From Caldilinea sp. CFX5 (lineage in GTDB: Bacteria > Chloroflexota > Anaerolineae > Caldilineales > Caldilineaceae), in contig QWII01000057.1 in assembly GCA_021405325.1 (NCBI GenBank), positions 74,197-138,196 on the forward strand: a DNA stretch of 64,000 nucleotides, in the 5' to 3' direction. Shown piece after piece: positions 51,296 through 60,182 of this stretch. The stretch's first letter is position 1, and the number at the start of each line of letters is the position of its first letter. The notes beneath the pieces are model-generated. The model was not told the origin of the DNA. It searched no databases and saw only the letters and a list, made by a program, of their open reading frames with translations. Position numbers and translations under genes: made by a program.

Positions 51296-52466
51296 ACAAA
51301 TTCGGCACCAACTTCGCCATCCGCTCGACCATTTTCTCCAGGTCACTGGTATGGGTAGCGATGCTAAAGCGGACATGCCCTTCGGCGGAATCGCCAAAGG
51401 CAATGCCGGGGGTGGCCGCGATCAGCGCATCATCAAGCAGCAGGCCGGCAATCTCCAGACTGGATTTTTTTGTTTCGGTGAATTTGGGGAAGACATAGAA
51501 GGCGCCCTCAATCGGGTTGCATTCGATGCCAGGGATCTCTTCAAAGGCGTCGAGAACAAAGCGGCGGCGCTTGGCGTAGGCAGCCGTCATCATGTGGACA
51601 CAATCTTGCGGCCCATTGAGCGCCGCCACCCCGGCTGCCATCGTAAAGCTGGCGGCTGATTGGGCGCTATGGGTCTGCAACGTGCGCGCCAGCTTCACAA
51701 TCTCGGTCGGGCCGGCCAACCAACCCAGACGCCAACCGGTCATGGCATAGGCTTTGCTAAAACCGTTGATGATCACCGTGCGCTCGGCCATCCCTGGTTC
51801 GGCGGCCAAACTGTAGTGGACGGCGCCGTCGTAGACGATGTGTTCGTAAATTTCATCGCTTAATACGTAGAGATCGTACTCGATGGCGACCTTGACAATG
51901 GCATCGATCTCGCTGCGCGTCAACACGCGGCCGGTCGGGTTGTTGGGGCTGTTGACCATGATCAGTTTGGTCTGCGGCGTGATGTAACGGCGCAACAATT
52001 CTTCCGTAATCGTGAAATTGTCCTCGACCTTGAGCGGCACCCGCACCGGCGTCACCCGGTTCAACTGCACAATCGGGCTGTAACTGACCCATGAGGGATC
52101 AAAGACCAGAATTTCATCACCCGGATTGGTCATAGCGGCGACGGCGGCGTAGAGCGCCCATTTGGCCCCCGGCGTTGCCATCACCTGGTTGGGTTGGATG
52201 CCGTGAACATTGTTCTCGCGCGCCAACTTGGCACAGATCGCTTCGAGCAGGGCGGGTGTACCAAAGGCAGGCGGGTAGTGGGTGTCCCCTTTGCGAATGG
52301 CGGCAAAGCCGGCTTCGGTAATATGCGCCGGCGTGTCAAAATCCGGCTCGCCACCGGCCAGGTTGACGACATCAAAACCGGCAGCTTTTTTCTCGCGCCC
52401 CTTCTGCATCATCATCGTCGTGGGCGAGGCGGGAACAGCTTGGATCAGGCTGGATAAGGCTTTCAT
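51294..52466 (-). CDS. Class I/II pyridoxal-phosphate aminotransferase
   Basis: 390 residues. Fold-type I landmarks: VNLAGGEPDFDTPAHI, YPPAFGTPALLEAICAKL, MVNSPNNPTGRVLT, and the PLP lysine in IINGFSKAYAMTGWRLGW. The C-terminal Arg is in HVRFSIATHT. This is the aspartate/alanine aminotransferase type I-gamma group. It transfers amino groups between amino acids and 2-oxo acids. Confidence 0.92.
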   Translation of the reverse strand: MKALSSLIQAVPASPTTMMMQKGREKKAAGFDVVNLAGGEPDFDTPAHITEAGFAAIRKGDTHYPPAFGTPALLEAICAKLARENNVHGIQPNQVMATPGAKWALYAAVAAMTNPGDEILVFDPSWVSYSPIVQLNRVTPVRVPLKVEDNFTITEELLRRYITPQTKLIMVNSPNNPTGRVLTRSEIDAIVKVAIEYDLYVLSDEIYEHIVYDGAVHYSLAAEPGMAERTVIINGFSKAYAMTGWRLGWLAGPTEIVKLARTLQTHSAQSAASFTMAAGVAALNGPQDCVHMMTAAYAKRRRFVLDAFEEIPGIECNPIEGAFYVFPKFTETKKSSLEIAGLLLDDALIAATPGIAFGDSAEGHVRFSIATHTSDLEKMVERMAKLVPNL

Positions 52467-52529
52467 ACAGGTGCTTTCTATAGGTGAATGAGATTAGTGG
52501 TTCCTCTGGAAAACGAATAAATAGGGAAA

Positions 52530-55500
52530 TTATTGGGCTGCCGGATCGTCATCAAGCGCAACGCCCATTGCTTTCAACATGGCTGCATAGCGCTCGGCCC
52601 GTGCGCGTTCATGCGCTGCGATCTGTAAAGCTTCTTCGGCGCGCAAGCGTTCTGCACGTAAGAAAGGCGAAACAAAACCCTGATAAACGGGATCGTCGAT
52701 CATCTCTGGCGGTTCAGGCAGGCGATAGAGATCCATCAGACGGAACTGAAACCCAGGCATGACTTGAGAGCGGATAATTCCATCCCTGGGTCTGATCGGC
52801 ACATAGATACCATGTGCATTCAGCCGGTAAAACTCTGTTTCAACCTCGCGCTCGTCGAGAATATAATACTCTTTGACCCCGGCTGCCGCATATTCTTGAA
52901 ATTTCGTGACCGTATCCCGTTCAACCTCGCCTTTGGTGGAATCGGAGATCGATTCAATACAGATGTCGAAGATGCCTTTATAACTGCGATCTTTATCCAG
53001 CAGCGCAATGGCATTGCTGTTGAGAACAATGGCCAGGTCGGGTTTACGGATGGCTGTTTTGTGGGCGAGCGCCATGCGAAAGCCCACTCCCAGCCCAATC
53101 ATGCGCCCCCGGTTGATGACAGTGAGATAATTTTTGATTAGTCCTAAGAACCAAAGGTAAAGACGAAATTGGGCGTAATCTGTCGTGGGCTTTTCCTCCA
53201 AACGTCCGTTGTTCCATTCATAGTGGAAGTCCGAATTTTCGTAATAGGTCGCCCAGTATTCTTCTTCCGACACATAGCGGCCAGCTTCGGAGCCGTTTTC
53301 ATGATAGGCGGCTATGCCATTTTGCATGGGTAATGGTTGATCTGATTGCACTTTTACCAGTGTTGATTGTGGTGTCATATTCCGCTTCTCCCACTCTGGC
53401 TTCACTAGGATCGGTAGTAAAGACTTATGGGAGTTAGGAATTTGTTTCGGTAATCGTAGGTGCGGTTTGTAACCGCACGGTTCCCAGGGAGCAAGTGCGG
53501 TTACAAACGCCGGCACCAATACCGGCTTCACCGTCGAACCGTTGGTCGCAGCACCTGTACTACTATTCGTCGTCGTTGCCGGCACACGCACTTTGTCCTG
53601 CAACTGCAAGCGATCTTCGGCGGCCCGCAAAATCTGGTGCAACATCTGTGGGTAGGAGATCCCCGTCAATTTTGCCATCTTCGCCAGATGACCATCCCAA
53701 CACCAGCCCGGATTGGGGTTGACCTCCAGGAGGCGGGGCGTGCCTTCGTTGTCCAAGCGCCAGTCGAAGCGCACATAGTCGCGACAACCCAGCCGTTCAA
53801 AGAGCTTCAAACAACTTGCCACCAGGAAGCGCTCCGTCTCTTCCGGCAGGTTGGCCGGGATCGAGCGCAGATTCCAATAGGGCGAGTTCGGGTCCCATTT
53901 GGCTTCATAGCCGCAGATTTTGGGCAAGTCCTCCGGCAACATGGAGTAATCTTCCTCAATGATCGGCAGCACCTGATACGATTCAGGCGAATTGCCGATA
54001 ATGCCCACGCTAATGTCTTTGCCGGTGAGGAACTTTTCCACCAGCACCGGCTTGTCATAGCCGACCGTCTCGCGCACTTGCAACAGGGCATTTTCCAGAT
54101 CCATGACATTATAACACACATTATTGCGCGTAATGCCGAAACTGGAATCGCCAAAGTTCGGTTTGACAATCACCGGGAACTCAATCTGAATCTCAATGAA
54201 ATTGATGTCCTCCGCCTTGATGAAAAAGCCGTAGGGCACCGGAATGCCCATCTCCTGGGCAATACCGCGCACCAGCGACTTGTCGTAACAATAGGCCAGA
54301 CATTGGGGGCCGCCGCCGGTGTAAGGAATGTCGAGCATCTCCAACAGTGCCGGCACATGCAGCTCCTTGGTGGCTTCGTTGTTAAAACCTTCGTCACACA
54401 GATTGAGAACAAAGTCGATCTTCCCCTTGAGCCGCTGTAGATCCTGAAGCAAGGCGCCGTGATTGGTCAAGTAGGTGAACTTATAGGGACGCAGCGCACC
54501 GAGTGCGCTCTTTAATTCATTGATGGTCTGGTAGTCATCCTCATCAAAGCTGGCGTCCGGCTTGACAATGTCATTGCGTTGGGGATCACCCATGATCACA
54601 GCCACCGTTCTGGCATCTTTGGACGCAGTGCGCACCGGCGTCCAACTCTTCTTCGCCTGGGCGGTGATCAAAAAGCGCTGCGCCATCATGCCCAAATCCT
54701 GATTGCGCTGGGAGTCGGTCTGCACCTGGGCATGGACAACAACCTCACTAAAGCCGACACCGGCTAGCAATTCGGTAATGCTCTGTTGGCTATAGAGCCG
54801 TTCGGCATAAAACTGGTCAGCGATGACCCCTTTGGAGACATGGGTGATCACTTCGCGCGAGATGAGGCGTTGCTGGTCTTTCGAGAGCGCCCGTTCGCGA
54901 CAGACAAAATATTTTTTGTCGATCCACTCCCAACTGCGGGCTTGAAAATGGGAGCGGATATAGTTGCCGTCGGTAATATCGACCAACAGCTTGCCGTAAG
55001 GCTTCAGCACGCGTCGCACTTCCTGTAACACTTTCAGATCATCCTGTGATGATTCAAAATAGCCGAAGCTGTTGCCGGGGATCATCACATAATCAAACTT
55101 GTCATTAGGAAAGGGCAACTTGCGGGCATCCCCTTCCTTAAAGCTGACTTTTGCGCCATCCTTTTTGCTGATCGACTTGGCGCGATTGATAAGATAATGG
55201 GAACGATCCAGGCCAAAGAGATTTTGATAGCCCCGGCGCGCCAGTTCGAGCGAATGGCGCCCCTGACCACAGCAGAGGTCAAGGATCACGCTATCTTTGC
55301 TGGGCGCTAACGCGTTAAGAAAGAGGTCAATTTCGCTTTTGGTGATCGAGGGATCTTCCACCACATCGCCATCGGTGCGCAGATAGTTGGCGTTGAAAAT
55401 CTGCCGCCACCAATCCGCCTTAACATAACTTTCCAGATCCTCGACCGGCCCCAAAAACTGGCTCCAATCCAGTTGTTTGGGTTTGGCGCTCACCGGCGGT

Positions 55501-55559
55501 TGCGCCTTCTCCGTTTTGCCATTGGTACTACTTGGAGGTTGTGACTTCTCGGCTTTCAT
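52530..55559 (-). CDS. Methyltransferase / D-Ala-D-Ala-ligase-like ATP-grasp / Uma2 fusion
   Basis: 1009 residues in three parts. Residues ~60-310 are a class I SAM methyltransferase (VILDLCCGQGRHSLELARRG, then MIPGNSFGYF). Residues ~340-670 are a Ddl-like ATP-grasp domain, with YDKSLVRGIAQEMGIPVPYG, FPVIVKPNFGDSSFGI, VLVEKFLTGKDISVGIIGN and the Mg-site LLEVNPNPGW. Residues 728-1009 are a Uma2/DUF820 domain (YEWNNGRLEEKP, IRKPDLAIVLNS) with a short coiled coil. An internal ATG (53378) with GGGAG nine bases upstream starts exactly where the stand-alone paralogue at 31083 starts. The linker encodes an inverted repeat (53465-53508). So the Uma2 gene seems to have been joined by loss of a stop codon. 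The methyltransferase plus ATP-grasp part suggests peptide or amino-acid ligation and methylation, possibly of a small peptide-like product; its substrate is unknown. Confidence 0.8.
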   Translation of the reverse strand: MKAEKSQPPSSTNGKTEKAQPPVSAKPKQLDWSQFLGPVEDLESYVKADWWRQIFNANYLRTDGDVVEDPSITKSEIDLFLNALAPSKDSVILDLCCGQGRHSLELARRGYQNLFGLDRSHYLINRAKSISKKDGAKVSFKEGDARKLPFPNDKFDYVMIPGNSFGYFESSQDDLKVLQEVRRVLKPYGKLLVDITDGNYIRSHFQARSWEWIDKKYFVCRERALSKDQQRLISREVITHVSKGVIADQFYAERLYSQQSITELLAGVGFSEVVVHAQVQTDSQRNQDLGMMAQRFLITAQAKKSWTPVRTASKDARTVAVIMGDPQRNDIVKPDASFDEDDYQTINELKSALGALRPYKFTYLTNHGALLQDLQRLKGKIDFVLNLCDEGFNNEATKELHVPALLEMLDIPYTGGGPQCLAYCYDKSLVRGIAQEMGIPVPYGFFIKAEDINFIEIQIEFPVIVKPNFGDSSFGITRNNVCYNVMDLENALLQVRETVGYDKPVLVEKFLTGKDISVGIIGNSPESYQVLPIIEEDYSMLPEDLPKICGYEAKWDPNSPYWNLRSIPANLPEETERFLVASCLKLFERLGCRDYVRFDWRLDNEGTPRLLEVNPNPGWCWDGHLAKMAKLTGISYPQMLHQILRAAEDRLQLQDKVRVPATTTNSSTGAATNGSTVKPVLVPAFVTALAPWEPCGYKPHLRLPKQIPNSHKSLLPILVKPEWEKRNMTPQSTLVKVQSDQPLPMQNGIAAYHENGSEAGRYVSEEEYWATYYENSDFHYEWNNGRLEEKPTTDYAQFRLYLWFLGLIKNYLTVINRGRMIGLGVGFRMALAHKTAIRKPDLAIVLNSNAIALLDKDRSYKGIFDICIESISDSTKGEVERDTVTKFQEYAAAGVKEYYILDEREVETEFYRLNAHGIYVPIRPRDGIIRSQVMPGFQFRLMDLYRLPEPPEMIDDPVYQGFVSPFLRAERLRAEEALQIAAHERARAERYAAMLKAMGVALDDDPAAQ
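53465..53508. repeat. Inverted repeat inside the fusion gene
   Basis: Arms GTTTGTAACCGCAC (53465-53478) and its complement (53495-53508) with a 16-base loop lie in the linker of the fusion gene, encoding about residues 684-699. Elsewhere in the window such hairpins are intergenic, so this one probably marks the old gene boundary. Confidence 0.7.
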
Positions 55560-55593
55560 AATTCTGTTTTTTGCTCTCCCAGAGAACTGATGT

Positions 55594-55818
55594 TCACCTT
55601 GCCCGCGTTAACCAACCGGTGAACAGCCGGCGCGCCCTGCGGCTCGAAAGCAGCGGGTGTGGACGTTCCGGCACGTTGATAGAATTGTTTACAACATAGA
55701 CCACGGCCAGGATTACCACGATTTGCGACACGATTGCCACAAATTTTGCATAAAAAGAGTGGCAGCGTCCGCAGACCTTCTGCCACTCTTTTTTCAGACT
55801 GTTTGATCTTATCATCAT
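55594..55818 (-). CDS. Possible small single-pass membrane protein
   Basis: 74 residues with AGGAAG upstream of ATG 55818. One strong membrane helix, KFVAIVSQIVVILAVVYVVN, lies between a basic N-terminus (SNSLKKEWQKV) and a basic tail. It ends 35 bases before the fusion gene on the same strand. An overlapping frame (55556-55888) also ends at the fusion start but looks less protein-like. Either could be chance. Confidence 0.35.
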   Translation of the reverse strand: MMIRSNSLKKEWQKVCGRCHSFYAKFVAIVSQIVVILAVVYVVNNSINVPERPHPLLSSRRARRLFTGWLTRAR

Positions 55819-55970
55819 TCTTCCTGATGATCAATATACAAATCGACTTATTCATGATCTTTTGGCCAGGCTGCAACAAAAATAGCAAAAAATCATGGCG
55901 TATTTTGCTAGACTGAAAAATTTATTCCGTACCCGCGTTTGCTGATCAATGTTATTGATTTGTCTTGGAT

Positions 55971-56004
55971 GCAATTTGAAATTGCAGGCAATTTGTGCTA
56001 TATT
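55971..56004 (+). promoter_or_regulatory. Promoter of the collagen-like gene with operator-like dyad
   Basis: TTGAAA (55976-55981) and TATATT (55999-56004) are spaced by 17 bases. GCAATTTGAAATTGC (55971-55985) is a perfect inverted repeat covering the -35 box and may bind a regulator. The predicted transcript has a ~90-base leader. Confidence 0.6.
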
Positions 56005-56099
56005 TTTTGCGATTCTACAGGAGTAATTTATTCTGTATGCCATCATCCATGTCAAATCGCGCGATAACATCTACTCAATTCAACCTTCAAGGAGGTCAA

Positions 56100-58694
56100 A
56101 TGACAAAAACGCGCCGTTTCGTCTACACACTAACCCAAGCCCACCGAACCCTGCCACTGATCTTTTCCTTAGCTATCGTTTTCTTTATTTTTCTACCGCA
56201 GACTGGGTATGCGCGCCCTATTGTCGCAGCCCAGCCTGTTCTCATTGCGTTACCCCCCTATGCCACCGTGGAAATTGCCATCGGCGGCTTCTGTCAAAAT
56301 CGCGGCCAACCCTTCCCTGGCCCAGTGCTCAACCTGATTGGGATGACGCCTCCTGACGTACAACACGCCATTCACTACGGCGCCACGCAAGGACTCTTGA
56401 CTGACAATGTCTATCAAGTGCAACTGGCCGTTTGGGGCCTCTTAGGCTCGGCCAAACCGGCGGACAGCCGCTTTGCGATCGTTAGCGAAATTATGGATTA
56501 TGCCAGCAGCAATGGCGCTGATCCCGCGGCGTCCGCAGCCCCTTCTCTCCTGGAAGCAGTCGAGCAAGGGATGGTTGCTATTGACCTTAGCGATTTTCAA
56601 AGTGTTTCCACCCCGGAGTATTACGGCATCGGCACGCTGCGGTTGACCAATCTCAGCGGCGACCCGCAAGAGATTGCCATGCCTTACGGCGCACTTTTCC
56701 AAGATAATCGACTGGGTGATACACAAAACATGGGGATCTTCCCCCAAGGCGTGGCCGTTGTTGTCTCTGAGCCTGGTCCACAAGGCCCGGCCGGCCCCCA
56801 AGGTGAACAGGGTGAGCCTGGTCCCCAAGGGCCACAGGGCGAAAAAGGCGATAGTGGCCCCCAAGGGCCGGCCGGCCCTGCCGGCCCGCAAGGTGAACAG
56901 GGCGCTGCCGGTCTGGCCTGTTGGGACGCCAATGGCAATGGTAAACCCGACAAAGCGGAAGATCTGAATGGCGACGGCAAGTACGACGCTCTTGATTGTA
57001 TGGGCGCCGTTGGCCCCCAAGGCCCACAGGGTGACACTGGCCCCGCTGGCGCACAGGGGCCGGCCGGCCCTGCCGGTCCACAGGGTGAACAAGGCGAACA
57101 AGGCGATACTGGCCCGCAAGGGCCTGTCGGTCCCCAAGGCCCTGTTGGTCTGGCTTGTTGGGATAGCGATGGCAATGGCAAACCTGACAAAGCAGAAGAT
57201 CTGAATGGCGACGGCAAGTATGACGCCCTCGATTGTATGGGACCACAGGGGCCGCAAGGGCCTAAAGGCGATGCCGGCCCAATGGGGTTGGCTGGACCAA
57301 TGGGACCAGCCGGCCCGCAAGGCCCCCAGGGCGAACAAGGTGAACAAGGCGACACCGGCCCGCAAGGTCCCGCTGGTCTGCAAGGTGAAAAAGGGGATAT
57401 TGGCCCGCAAGGCCCGGCCGGCGCCACTGGCCCGCAAGGCCCAATGGGTCCGCAAGGCCCGGCCGGTTTGGCCTGTTGGGACATCAATGGCAACGGCGAA
57501 GCTGACAAAGACGAAGATCTGAATGGCGACGGCGCATCCGACGCCCTTGATTGCATGGGGCCGCAAGGACCACAAGGCGAAACGGGTGCGCCAGGCCCCA
57601 AGGGTGATGCCGGCCCGCAAGGCCCGCAGGGTGAACAAGGCGCTACCGGACCGCAGGGGCCAGTTGGCCCAGCCGGTCCTAAGGGTGATACTGGCCCGCA
57701 AGGCCCGCAGGGCGAACAAGGTGAAAAAGGCGACACTGGCCCCCAAGGCCCGGCTGGCCCTCAGGGTCCGCAAGGCCCGATTGGCCCCCAAGGCCCGGCC
57801 GGAATTGCCTGTTGGGATGGCAACGAAAATAGCCTGGGTGAAAAAGACGAAGATGTGAACCAGGACGGTTCGTATAATATCCTTGATTGTTTAGGCCCGA
57901 TGGGCGCTGCTGGTCCGCAAGGCCCGGCCGGCCCGCAAGGCAACACCGGCCCCATGGGTCCTGCCGGCCCGCAAGGTGAACAAGGCGAAAAGGGTGATAC
58001 AGGGCCACAAGGCCCCGCTGGTCCCATGGGGCCGGCTGGCCCTGTCGGTCTTCAAGGTGAACAAGGCGACACTGGCCCAATGGGGCCGGTTGGGCCTCAA
58101 GGTGAGCACGGTGACGGTGGTCCCCAAGGCCCGATGGGGCCGGCTGGTCCGCAGGGACCAAAGGGTGATACCGGTCCGCAAGGCCCGATGGGCGTTGCCG
58201 GTCTTTCCTGCTGGGATCTGGACGGTAACGGCATTACTGATAAAGCCGAAGATACCAATGGCGATGGCAATTATGATGCGAATGATTGTATCGGCGCGAT
58301 GGGGCCAGTCGGCGCGCCAGGGGCAACCGGCCCCATGGGGCCAGCCGGGCCGCAAGGGCCAATTGGCCCGGCTGGGCCGCCCGGCTTGATCGACGTGATC
58401 ACCGTTATGGATATGACGCCACGCGATGGTGAACCGTCCAAGTCGATCACTGTTCTCTGTGAACCCGGCATGTTTGTCTTGGGCGGCGGCTTTGATGTGG
58501 ACGGCCCCGATTCCGATGACTGGATCGTCTCTGTTCAGGAGAGTTATCCGGTGGAAGAGCAGGGCTGGCATGTGCGTGCCGAAGCTTGGAATGCGCGAAT
58601 TTCGCGCACCGGTGATTGCAACTGCGCCGACGATGATTGGAAGATCACGGTCTGGGCCATTTGTGGCGAGAAATTCCCCGCCGGCAAGGGGTAA
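56100..58694 (+). CDS. Secreted collagen-like protein with calcium-loop modules
   Basis: 864 residues from ATG 56100, chosen for a perfect AAGGAGGT four bases upstream. A signal peptide ([20 protein letters not shown]) is followed by a ~200-residue N-terminal domain. Then come long Gly-X-Y collagen-like stretches rich in [12 protein letters not shown]. These are broken five times by a ~33-residue module containing two acidic loops, as in [15 protein letters not shown] then [12 protein letters not shown]. Module cysteines start at residues 274, 353, 459, 571 and 704. The loops resemble EF-hand/dockerin or thrombospondin-3 calcium sites, and the bounding cysteines could form a disulphide. A ~100-residue C-terminal domain ([20 protein letters not shown]) ends the protein. 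Likely an extracellular fibre or adhesin; no cell-wall anchor is visible. Confidence 0.85.
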   Translation: MTKTRRFVYTLTQAHRTLPLIFSLAIVFFIFLPQTGYARPIVAAQPVLIALPPYATVEIAIGGFCQNRGQPFPGPVLNLIGMTPPDVQHAIHYGATQGLLTDNVYQVQLAVWGLLGSAKPADSRFAIVSEIMDYASSNGADPAASAAPSLLEAVEQGMVAIDLSDFQSVSTPEYYGIGTLRLTNLSGDPQEIAMPYGALFQDNRLGDTQNMGIFPQGVAVVVSEPGPQGPAGPQGEQGEPGPQGPQGEKGDSGPQGPAGPAGPQGEQGAAGLACWDANGNGKPDKAEDLNGDGKYDALDCMGAVGPQGPQGDTGPAGAQGPAGPAGPQGEQGEQGDTGPQGPVGPQGPVGLACWDSDGNGKPDKAEDLNGDGKYDALDCMGPQGPQGPKGDAGPMGLAGPMGPAGPQGPQGEQGEQGDTGPQGPAGLQGEKGDIGPQGPAGATGPQGPMGPQGPAGLACWDINGNGEADKDEDLNGDGASDALDCMGPQGPQGETGAPGPKGDAGPQGPQGEQGATGPQGPVGPAGPKGDTGPQGPQGEQGEKGDTGPQGPAGPQGPQGPIGPQGPAGIACWDGNENSLGEKDEDVNQDGSYNILDCLGPMGAAGPQGPAGPQGNTGPMGPAGPQGEQGEKGDTGPQGPAGPMGPAGPVGLQGEQGDTGPMGPVGPQGEHGDGGPQGPMGPAGPQGPKGDTGPQGPMGVAGLSCWDLDGNGITDKAEDTNGDGNYDANDCIGAMGPVGAPGATGPMGPAGPQGPIGPAGPPGLIDVITVMDMTPRDGEPSKSITVLCEPGMFVLGGGFDVDGPDSDDWIVSVQESYPVEEQGWHVRAEAWNARISRTGDCNCADDDWKITVWAICGEKFPAGKG

Positions 58695-58719
58695 GCCGAT
58701 TGCTGACGACCACCCCGTT

Positions 58720-58744
58720 CTTTGCGAGTCCGTAACTCGCAAAG
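58720..58744. repeat. Small hairpin 3' of the collagen-like gene
   Basis: 10-base arms CTTTGCGAGT (58720-58729) and its complement (58735-58744) with a 5-base loop. Confidence 0.6.
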
Positions 58745-58772
58745 AGCGAGGTGGATGGGTAAATTCTTGATG

Positions 58773-58818
58773 GCAATAAAAAGAGGACAGCAAACTAATG
58801 CTGTCCTCTTTTTATTGC
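58773..58818. terminator. Bidirectional terminator between collagen-like gene and rplL
   Basis: 20-base perfect arms (58773-58792 and 58799-58818) with loop AACTAA. The outer stem contains AAAAA/TTTTT, supplying a U-run in both directions. Serves the convergent collagen-like and rplL transcripts. Confidence 0.85.
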
Positions 58819-58852
58819 TACAGTAGAAAGTGGCGCTTGGCGCTATTTCAAT

Positions 58853-59230
58853 CTACTTGACTTCAACCGTGGCGCCTTCGGCTTCCAGTTGGGCCTTGGC
58901 GTCGGCGGCGGCCTGCTTGGTGACGGCTGTCAGCACTGGCGCCGGGGCGCTTTCCACCAGATCCTTGGCTTCCTTCAAGCCCAGGCTGGTCAAGGCGCGG
59001 ACAACCTTAATGACGTTGATCTTCTTGGCGCCGGCATCCTTCAGAACGACATCAAATTCGGTCTGTTCTTCCACCGGGGCAGCCTCGGCAGCCGGGCCAG
59101 CCACGGCCACGGCGGCAACCGGGGCCGCGGCGCTAACGCCCCACGCCTCTTCCAACATCTTCACCAATTGCGCGGCCTCTAACAGGGTCAGGCCGTCGAG
59201 CTGCTGCTTAATTGCATTCAAATCTGCCAT
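58853..59230 (-). CDS. rplL: Ribosomal protein L7/L12
   Basis: 125 residues. N-terminal dimerisation helix [20 protein letters not shown], an alanine-rich hinge ([20 protein letters not shown]), and the C-terminal factor-binding domain ([20 protein letters not shown], then [14 protein letters not shown]). Forms the ribosomal stalk with L10. Last gene of the cluster. Confidence 0.97.
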   Translation of the reverse strand: MADLNAIKQQLDGLTLLEAAQLVKMLEEAWGVSAAAPVAAVAVAGPAAEAAPVEEQTEFDVVLKDAGAKKINVIKVVRALTSLGLKEAKDLVESAPAPVLTAVTKQAAADAKAQLEAEGATVEVK

Positions 59231-59331
59231 GATGCTTAATTCTCCTAAGAATTTTCCAATTCACTCAAATTGTTTTCAAAATCAACAAAGCTACCAGTAA
59301 TTGCCATTGGAGTGCAACGATTGGGCCTGGC

Positions 59332-59868
59332 TTACGCCGCCTCGCCCTTTTGCTGCTGTTCTACGCGCGCATTGATGACACGCACCAAGCTGGCGCCAGG
59401 GCCGCTGATCATGCGCACCAACGCACTGGCCGGCGCATTGATGGCGCCCAGCACCATCGCCAACGTCTGCTCTTTGGTCGGCAGGTCGGAGAGCGTTTCG
59501 GCTTGTGCAGCATTCAACACCGACTTTTCTAACAAAGCGCCACGAATTTCCAGCACTTTGGCGTCTTTGATCCAATCCTTGAGCGCTGTCACACCCTTGC
59601 CGATGTCTTCACCGACGAAGATCACGGCATTGGTGCCATTGAGCAACTCATCAGGCTGGGCAAAGCCTTTTTCACCGAGCGCAATCTTGAAGAGCTTATT
59701 CTTGACCACAATACAGGTCGCGTTCTGCTCCTTCAATTTGTTGCGCAGCGAGCGTAGCTGGGCCACGGTCAACCCTTTGTAATTGGTGAAGACAACGGCG
59801 GAAGCACCATCTAACGCGTCACGATACCGAGCAACTAATTCCTCTTTTTTCTCGCGTGTAATTGCCAA
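59332..59868 (-). CDS. rplJ: Ribosomal protein L10
   Basis: 178 residues starting with TTG at 59868, supported by AAGGAGG ten bases upstream. AITREKKEELVARYRDALDG then VVFTNYKGLTVAQLRSLRNK is the L10 N-terminus; the C-terminal helix (INARVEQQQKGEAA) binds L7/L12 dimers. The TTG start may lower translation as part of autoregulation. Preceded by the L10 leader. Confidence 0.95.
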   Translation of the reverse strand: MAITREKKEELVARYRDALDGASAVVFTNYKGLTVAQLRSLRNKLKEQNATCIVVKNKLFKIALGEKGFAQPDELLNGTNAVIFVGEDIGKGVTALKDWIKDAKVLEIRGALLEKSVLNAAQAETLSDLPTKEQTLAMVLGAINAPASALVRMISGPGASLVRVINARVEQQQKGEAA

Positions 59869-59894
59869 GTGACTTTTCCTCCTTTCTGGAAGGA

Positions 59895-60145
59895 TAAAAA
59901 AACGCCTTTACAAGACGTAAAGGCGTTTTAGGCAAGTTCATAGATAAAGGTGCAACTGTTGATGGTTCGCCGGCAACCGACAAACCATGCGTACCGTGTT
60001 TTGCCACAATGGGCGCACACTGTACACAATGACCGATTACGGTCTTGACCTTTACCTAGCTCCACAACCTTTCGCCTCGGCAGGCTGTCCTCAGGTTGGC
60101 TGAGAGACATTTACACTGGCGCCTGCTGTCTTTAGCACTGATGTA
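59895..60145 (-). ncRNA. L10 leader with intrinsic attenuator
   Basis: In the rplA-rplJ gap the reverse strand contains CTAAAGACAGCAGGCGCC, the conserved start of ribosomal L10 leaders. It ends with a 12-bp stem (59899-59910 and 59918-59929, TAAAACGCC...) followed by a seven-base U-run. L10(L12)4 binding to such leaders represses rplJL expression. Confidence 0.75.
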
Positions 60146-60182
60146 GCGCTTGGAGTCTTATTCAGTTGTGGTTCATTATACC

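Noticed and set aside
55556..55888. 110-codon frame with CKICGN and CCKQ cysteines before the fusion gene
   Set aside because: Although it ends by ATGA at the fusion start, its composition is irregular and an overlapping frame encodes a better membrane helix; neither is certain.
56442..57791. Reverse-strand frames of 350-449 codons across the collagen-like gene
   Set aside because: They mirror the Gly-X-Y repeats and module repeats of the real gene; no start signal or known domain.
59928..60110. Small frame in the L10 leader
   Set aside because: It overlaps the structured leader RNA and has no protein-like features.
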